8,218 bases of DNA from an uncultured Eubacteriales bacterium. Lineage in GTDB: Bacteria > Bacillota > Clostridia > Oscillospirales > Ruminococcaceae. Position 1 is the first letter of the stretch; every line of letters starts with the position of its first letter. Made by a program: the position numbers and the translations under genes. The stretch is taken from NCBI GenBank assembly GCA_959605275.1, contig CAUHFD010000123.1, positions 1 through 8,218 of the forward strand. Direction: 5' to 3'. Positions 5,077-8,218 of the stretch are shown here, piece after piece. The notes under the pieces are model-generated. The model searched no databases and was not told where the DNA came from. It worked only from the letters and a program-made list of their open reading frames with translations.

Positions 5077-5544
5077 ATGAAAGCAACCTATCGCGTCTTT
5101 TCGGTTCTAATGTATATTGCCATGATTTACAGTACCTTTACCGGCATTATTTGCGGCGTTTTGTTGGCGAACAGCAAATACAGCGGGTTCGGATACCCTA
5201 TCATGATCATCACGCTTGCCGGTTTTGCCGTGGGATTGGTATTGTTTTTCTTAAAATTAAAATGGTTCTCTTTCTTTGTTCTGCTCGGCGCTTCACTGGC
5301 ACGTGTCTATCTTGCTTTTGCACTGCAGCGGCAAAGCCCGCTGGAATCCATTGTCTTTTACAAGCAACATCTGCCGATTTTGGCGGTGGCGCTGTTTTCG
5401 TTAGTCGCAGTATTGTGCTACAAAAAATACAAAAAAGATGAAAAAGGCGTTACTTTTTATAAAACCGAAAAAGATTTGCAGATAAAAGAAGAAAAAGAAG
5501 AAGATCTCTCCTTGGAACAGGAAAGCGTTTCCGAAATCATTTAA
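5077..5544 (+). CDS. Four-helix membrane protein with charged C-terminal tail, function unknown
   Basis: A 155-residue protein I do not recognise. Four hydrophobic segments are visible near residues 7-30, 40-59, 64-82 and 98-115. A cytoplasmic-looking tail (116-155) starts basic (KKYKKDEKG) and becomes very acidic (KEEKEEDLSLEQESVSE). There is no cleavable signal peptide and no catalytic motif. The ATG at 5077 is preceded by GAAAGGAAG at reasonable spacing, and codon use resembles the neighbours. It is the first gene of the rightward series, 63 bases ahead of galM, and its leader carries the 92-bp tandem repeat. Co-transcription with galM is likely but does not establish a transport role. It could be a small scaffold or regulatory membrane protein. 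Confidence 0.8.
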   Translation: MKATYRVFSVLMYIAMIYSTFTGIICGVLLANSKYSGFGYPIMIITLAGFAVGLVLFFLKLKWFSFFVLLGASLARVYLAFALQRQSPLESIVFYKQHLPILAVALFSLVAVLCYKKYKKDEKGVTFYKTEKDLQIKEEKEEDLSLEQESVSEII

Positions 5545-5546
5545 CG

Positions 5547-5569
5547 CTGATCTTTTTCTCTGAGATCAG
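5547..5569 (+). terminator. Weak hairpin between the membrane protein gene and galM
   Basis: CTGATCT (5547-5553) pairs with AGATCAG (5563-5569) around a 9-base loop, three bases past the stop codon. No T-run follows, so it more likely modulates or protects the 3' end than fully terminates, and read-through to galM is expected. Confidence 0.3.
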
Positions 5570-5607
5570 TACCCATTTAACAAACAATTTCAGGAGGACA
5601 AAATAAA

Positions 5608-6654
5608 ATGAGTGTTACGGTAGAACCATTCGGAAAATTTCCGAGCGGCGGAGAAATCAAGCGATTCCGACTGGTCGGAAAGAACGGATTAACAGCATCC
5701 TTTTTGAATTACGGCGCTACTCTGCAAGCTCTGGAATTTGACGGAAAAGATCTTGTATTGGGATTTGATACAATCGAGCAATATCGAGCAACGCCCGGCT
5801 CTTACCAGGGTGCAACCATCGGCAGATTCGGGAACCGGATTGCAGCAGGGAAATTCTCTTTAAACGGCAAACAATATACCTTGTGCTGCAATGAAGAAAA
5901 CCGCGGACATCTTCACGGCGGCACCGTCGGATTTGACAAAAAAATCTGGGATGCTGCAATCTTAAATGACGGAGAGGAACCCTCGGTTGCCTTTTCCCTG
6001 TTCTCTCCGGATGGAGAAGAAGGATATCCGGGCAATTTAAAAGTCACCGTGACAATGACGGTGACCGTTGACAACGAATTAAAGATTTCTTATCATGCTT
6101 CCAGCGATGCAGACACCGTGCTGAACATGACAAATCACGCCTATTTCAATTTAAACGGGGTAGACGGCGGAACGATTTTAGATACTTTGCTGACTTTGCG
6201 CGCCGATTATATTACACCGGTGGATGCACTTTTGATCCCGGACGGCAGCTTGATGCCGGTGGAGGGCACACCCTTTGATTTCCGTTCCGGAAAACCGATC
6301 GGGCAGGACATCGACAGTACCCATCCCCAAATGCTTCTGGGCGGCGGTTACGACCACAATTTTGTGCTGAGCGGAGAAGAAAAACTGCATCACGCAGCAA
6401 CCGCAATCAGCCAGCGTTCCGGCATTCGTTTGGACTGCTACACCGATCAGCCTGCGGTCCAGCTTTATACTGCACAGGGCTTAGAATCGGCATACGGGAA
6501 AAAGAACACGCCGCTGTACCGCCATCAGGGCTTTTGTCTGGAAACACAGCATTATCCCGATAGCCCCAATCATCCCGCTTTTCCGACCACAACACTGAAA
6601 GCGAACGAGATGTTTGATTCGGTCACGATCTATCGGATATCCAAAGAAAAATAA
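5608..6654 (+). CDS. galM: Aldose 1-epimerase (mutarotase) GalM
   Basis: A 348-residue cytoplasmic beta-sandwich enzyme that interconverts alpha and beta anomers of glucose and galactose, the entry step of the Leloir pathway. The full set of family motifs is present: NYGATLQ (34-40), GRFGNRIAAG (72-81, with Arg77), HLHGG (101-105, His103), TNHAYFNL (175-182, catalytic acid candidate His177), GGGYDHNFVL (245-254, Asp249) and LETQHYPDSPNHP (311-323, catalytic base candidate Glu312). These match the Arg, two His, Asp and Glu set known from Lactococcus GalM. Length is normal. The ATG at 5608 has AGGAGG 10 bases upstream. No other galactose genes are in the window. It lies 26 bases before the HAD phosphatase gene, so the two probably share a transcript. 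Confidence 0.96.
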   Translation: MSVTVEPFGKFPSGGEIKRFRLVGKNGLTASFLNYGATLQALEFDGKDLVLGFDTIEQYRATPGSYQGATIGRFGNRIAAGKFSLNGKQYTLCCNEENRGHLHGGTVGFDKKIWDAAILNDGEEPSVAFSLFSPDGEEGYPGNLKVTVTMTVTVDNELKISYHASSDADTVLNMTNHAYFNLNGVDGGTILDTLLTLRADYITPVDALLIPDGSLMPVEGTPFDFRSGKPIGQDIDSTHPQMLLGGGYDHNFVLSGEEKLHHAATAISQRSGIRLDCYTDQPAVQLYTAQGLESAYGKKNTPLYRHQGFCLETQHYPDSPNHPAFPTTTLKANEMFDSVTIYRISKEK

Positions 6655-6680
6655 CAATATCGGAGTGTAGTACATACGAC

Positions 6681-7358
6681 ATGATAAAAGCGGTTTTACT
6701 GGATGTTGACAATACCCTGCTGGATTTTCATGCCTGTGCTGAGGCGTCGATGATCGCCGCGTTAGAAGAAAATCGGATTCCAAAGAAAGAAACTTTGTTT
6801 CGCTCCTTTCTGAGAATCAACGACGGCTTGTGGCGGGAGATCGAACAGGGCATGCTGACCAAAGACAGGCTGCATCAAATCCGTTGGAATCAGGTTTTTG
6901 CCGATCAGGGCATTGATTTTGACGGTGCCTTGTTTGAAAAAAGCTTTTTAAAATATCTGGCGCAAAAGATCTACCCGATCGAGGGGGCGTATGCGCTGCT
7001 GAAATACTTATCAGGAAAATATATTCTCTGCGCAGTGACTAACGGTCCCTATGAACAGCAGCGAAAGCGCTTGGAAGCGGCAAATATGCTATCCTTTTTT
7101 GATCATCTTTTTGTTTCAGAAAAAATCGGTTTTGAAAAACCGAGTAAAAGCTTTTTCGATGCCTGCTTTGCCGCATTGCCGGGAATATTGCCGGAGGAAA
7201 CCATGATTATCGGCGATTCGATTACCGCGGATATGATGGGAGGACTCCTATACGGAATCCAAACCTGTTGGTTTAACTATCATTACATTCAGCCGCCAAA
7301 AGACATTGCTTTCACCTATATCGCCGACACGCTGGAAGATATCAAATGCTTTTTATAG
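6681..7358 (+). CDS. HAD-family phosphatase, YjjG/YfnB type
   Basis: A 225-residue haloacid dehalogenase-superfamily hydrolase with all four motifs: motif I DVDNTLLDF (8-16; Asp8 nucleophile, Asp10 acid/base), motif II TNG (120-122), motif III Lys153 in FEKPSKSFFDA, and motif IV GDSITADMMGG (178-188; Asp179 and Asp184 for Mg2+). A helical cap (about 17-95) places it in subfamily I. The DNTLLDF motif and overall pattern resemble YjjG/YfnB, which are nucleotidase-like phosphatases acting on pyrimidine and non-canonical nucleoside monophosphates in E. coli. The substrate here is not determinable. The ATG at 6681 has only a distant GGAG 15 bases upstream, so translation may depend partly on coupling to galM. 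It ends at a strong terminator. Confidence 0.9.
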   Translation: MIKAVLLDVDNTLLDFHACAEASMIAALEENRIPKKETLFRSFLRINDGLWREIEQGMLTKDRLHQIRWNQVFADQGIDFDGALFEKSFLKYLAQKIYPIEGAYALLKYLSGKYILCAVTNGPYEQQRKRLEAANMLSFFDHLFVSEKIGFEKPSKSFFDACFAALPGILPEETMIIGDSITADMMGGLLYGIQTCWFNYHYIQPPKDIAFTYIADTLEDIKCFL

Positions 7359-7373
7359 TTTTTCGATCTAACT

Positions 7374-7411
7374 AAAAGCCGCCCATCGGAAAAACCCGAT
7401 GGGCGGCTTTT
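7374..7411. terminator. Strong bidirectional intrinsic terminator between convergent genes
   Basis: A perfect 16-bp inverted repeat (7374-7389 with 7396-7411) has a GC-rich core and A-run/T-run flanks, enclosing a 6-base loop. The plus strand ends TTTT-GC-TTTTT and the minus strand ends in TTTT. It serves both the HAD phosphatase from the left and the phosphoribosyltransferase from the right. Confidence 0.95.
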
Positions 7412-7420
7412 GCTTTTTCG

Positions 7421-8062
7421 TTAAATTTTCGAATATCCGAAACTGTTGACAATGGCATCAATTTTACGTCCCTCTTTACAAAACGGACATTCGTCATACT
7501 TGTAGGTGTGATAATCCGGCAGATCCTCCGGAGTAAACAGTGCTTTAATCGGAACGTGATATTGATTCTCGATCGCGCTGAACAATGCAGAGATTCCCAC
7601 TACCTTTCCGCCGTAATATTTAATACACTCTAAAGAGCGGATAATGGATTTCCCGGTAGAAGCAGAAGCAATCAGCAGAAGGATGTTTTTGCCCCAAACA
7701 CACTTTTGAATATTATCACGGAAAATCATCTGACCGTTGGTATTGAATTCCGGCGTGATAATGCGAATGGTTTCATCCCTGTTCATCACACCGTATCCGC
7801 TTTCCGCAAGCCTGTCTGCAAGATAAGCAGCTATCGCTTCGGTGCCGTCCATGCACACGATCGTATCAATTACGGTATTTGTTTCATACTCTTTGGCAAG
7901 CAGTTCACCGGCAATTTTCGCGATGTTGTGTTTTGTCTTAATTCCGGTCATATCAATATAGTAATTAATATGGGAATGATTGGTTGCAAAATGTCCCGGA
8001 ATGATTTTAATTTTCAGATTTTTATCCTGTTTTGAAATGATGTTGATTGCCCTTGCTTCCAT
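7421..8062 (-). CDS. PyrE-like phosphoribosyltransferase with altered PRPP loop
   Basis: A 213-residue protein with the Rossmann-like type I phosphoribosyltransferase plan. A hood-like N-terminus contains HINYYIDMTG (31-40). DTIVCMDGTEAIAAYLADRL (66-85) corresponds to the strand and helix preceding the active site. NILLLIASASTGKSIIRSLE (126-145) sits where the PRPP-binding loop belongs, followed by YYGGKVVGISALFS. The C-terminus has a CPFC pair (192-195) like the CxxC-x-x-G tail of some long PyrE proteins. The usual acidic pair of the loop (consensus EDVxTTGxS) is replaced by IASASTGKS, so orotate activity is uncertain; it may be a divergent clostridial paralogue or regulatory protein. The ATG at 8062 has AGAAAGGA 10 bases upstream. 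It has its own promoter and ends at the shared terminator. Confidence 0.8.
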   Translation of the reverse strand: MEARAINIISKQDKNLKIKIIPGHFATNHSHINYYIDMTGIKTKHNIAKIAGELLAKEYETNTVIDTIVCMDGTEAIAAYLADRLAESGYGVMNRDETIRIITPEFNTNGQMIFRDNIQKCVWGKNILLLIASASTGKSIIRSLECIKYYGGKVVGISALFSAIENQYHVPIKALFTPEDLPDYHTYKYDECPFCKEGRKIDAIVNSFGYSKI

Positions 8063-8105
8063 AATATTGCAGTCCTTTCTGTATCAGAAATCTGTTGTAA
8101 TTATT

Positions 8106-8134
8106 ATTATAGCATATTTTATAAAAAAATACAA
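8106..8134 (-). promoter_or_regulatory. Extended -10 sigma-A promoter for the phosphoribosyltransferase
   Basis: On the minus strand TTGTAT (8134-8129), a 17-base spacer, and TATAAT (8111-8106) preceded by TGC, giving an extended -10. The -35 matches in only three of six bases. The predicted start near 8099 leaves a leader of about 37 bases before the ATG at 8062. No regulatory structure is apparent in the leader. Confidence 0.65.
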
Positions 8135-8218
8135 TCATATTTTTGTTTTCTAGGCAATAAATTATGTAGCATTACAATAGATGTGAGACTAAAAGGTATA
8201 GAAAAAGTGATTGAGACC

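Noticed and set aside
8150..8218. Open plus-strand frame at the right edge (ending DVRLKGIEKVIET) or a possible GTG start near 8206 behind AAAAGG
   Set aside because: Too short before the window ends, with no promoter or convincing start. It could be the beginning of a gene, but this is not shown.

Overview
The window looks like chromosomal DNA of an endospore-forming Clostridia species. It has moderate GC by eye, AT-rich spacers and strong Shine-Dalgarno sites. It carries two sporulation genes, spoIVB and a sleL/yaaH-type cortex-lytic enzyme. An Oscillospiraceae/Ruminococcaceae-like host is my inference from protein style; no rRNA or other taxonomic marker is present.

Layout: the left half (positions 92-4638) reads entirely leftward. 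From right to left it holds spoIVB (3394-4638), a 447-bp spacer with a strong sigma-A promoter and repeated CCGGTT motifs, a six-helix membrane protein with an XRE-type DNA-binding domain (1963-2946), a short relic of an SGNH/GDSL hydrolase just after its stop, the LysM-GH18 spore hydrolase (460-1743), and a 71-residue protein of unknown function (92-307). The small gene has a candidate forespore (sigma-G-like) promoter and a terminator whose stem includes its own stop codon. The right half starts with a 438-bp divergent spacer containing a 92-bp tandem duplication. A rightward cluster follows: a four-helix membrane protein (5077-5544), aldose 1-epimerase galM (5608-6654) and a YjjG/YfnB-type HAD phosphatase (6681-7358). 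A strong bidirectional terminator (7374-7411) separates the HAD gene from a convergent, leftward PyrE-like phosphoribosyltransferase (7421-8062) that has its own extended -10 promoter.

How the genes work together: SpoIVB is the forespore protease that signals activation of sigma-K in the mother cell, and SleL-type enzymes degrade cortex fragments during germination, so the left arm is sporulation-linked. GalM and the HAD phosphatase are general sugar/nucleotide housekeeping, probably co-transcribed with the unknown membrane protein. No defence system, CRISPR array, tRNA, rRNA or intact mobile element was seen. The most unusual parts are the non-coding ones: the 92-bp tandem repeat with two hairpins per unit, the CCGGTT motifs spaced at exactly 42 bp, and the SGNH relic.
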